A stretch of 5,685 nt of DNA from the NCBI GenBank assembly GCA_003157675.1, contig PMKG01000152.1:236-5920 (forward strand), read 5' to 3'. The stretch comes from Acidobacteriota bacterium (GTDB lineage: Bacteria; Acidobacteriota; Vicinamibacteria; Vicinamibacterales; Fen-181). Made by a program: the position numbers and the translations under genes. This document shows, one piece after another, positions 5,665 to 5,685 of the stretch. Numbering within the stretch: position 1 is the first letter of the stretch; every line of letters starts with the position of its first letter. The notes under the pieces are model-generated. The model was not told the DNA's origin, did no database searches, and worked only from the letters and a program-made list of their open reading frames with translations.

Positions 5665-5685
5665 CTCAGGACTCAAGACTCAGGA
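5665..5685. repeat. Heptanucleotide tandem array (CTCARGA)x3, running off the window
   Basis: Three consecutive 7-base units, CTCAGGA, CTCAAGA and CTCAGGA, begin six bases after the stop of the mini-propeller gene and continue to the last base, so the array may be longer than seen. It has the same period as the array at 2613-2643, and again a single purine or pyrimidine transition alternates at one position. The unit sequence differs. Confidence 0.75.

Noticed and set aside
4540..5676. 378-codon minus-strand frame opposite rsgA and the mini-propeller gene
   Set aside because: It mirrors two well-identified plus-strand genes and shows no domain of its own; the open frame is a G+C effect.

Overview
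The window is about 70% G+C, densely packed chromosomal DNA. It carries five well-supported protein-coding genes, a possible 3' end of a sixth gene at the left edge, and a small minus-strand coding remnant. G+C-rich third codon positions, Shine-Dalgarno-type starts and the protein families together suggest an Acidobacteriota-like soil bacterium, possibly of the Vicinamibacteria. That placement is an inference from general resemblance, because no marker gene was compared.

Left part (1-2552): truA, the tRNA pseudouridine(38-40) synthase gene, reads rightward from 45 to 821. Six bases after its stop codon lies the stop codon of a convergent gene (2552-828, minus) for an exported, lipid-anchored YtcJ-type metal-dependent amidohydrolase. 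No terminator fits between them, so their transcripts probably overlap at the 3' ends.

Middle (2553-4254): a divergent intergenic region of about 155 bp holds candidate -10 boxes for both flanking genes and a short heptanucleotide tandem array, (CGGCTYT)x4. To its right a large alanine-rich HEAT-repeat scaffold gene runs to 4133. The 121 bp after it contain, on the minus strand, a short frame ending at 4120 that looks like the C-terminus of a real protein but has no start codon. It is probably the remnant of a decayed or displaced gene.

Right part (4255-5685): rsgA (ribosome small-subunit GTPase) is followed after 18 bases by a gene for a 104-residue, two-repeat PQQ/propeller-like protein with its own ribosome binding site, probably co-transcribed. 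The window ends inside a second heptanucleotide array, (CTCARGA)x3.

The functional content is mostly housekeeping (tRNA modification, ribosome maturation) plus an exported hydrolase and a protein-interaction scaffold. I see no mobile element, CRISPR array, defence island, rRNA or tRNA. The less ordinary signals are the two period-7 intergenic arrays, the orphan minus-strand C-terminus, the mini-propeller protein next to rsgA, and the interrupted HEAT solenoid. I found nothing that amounts to a clearly new biological system.
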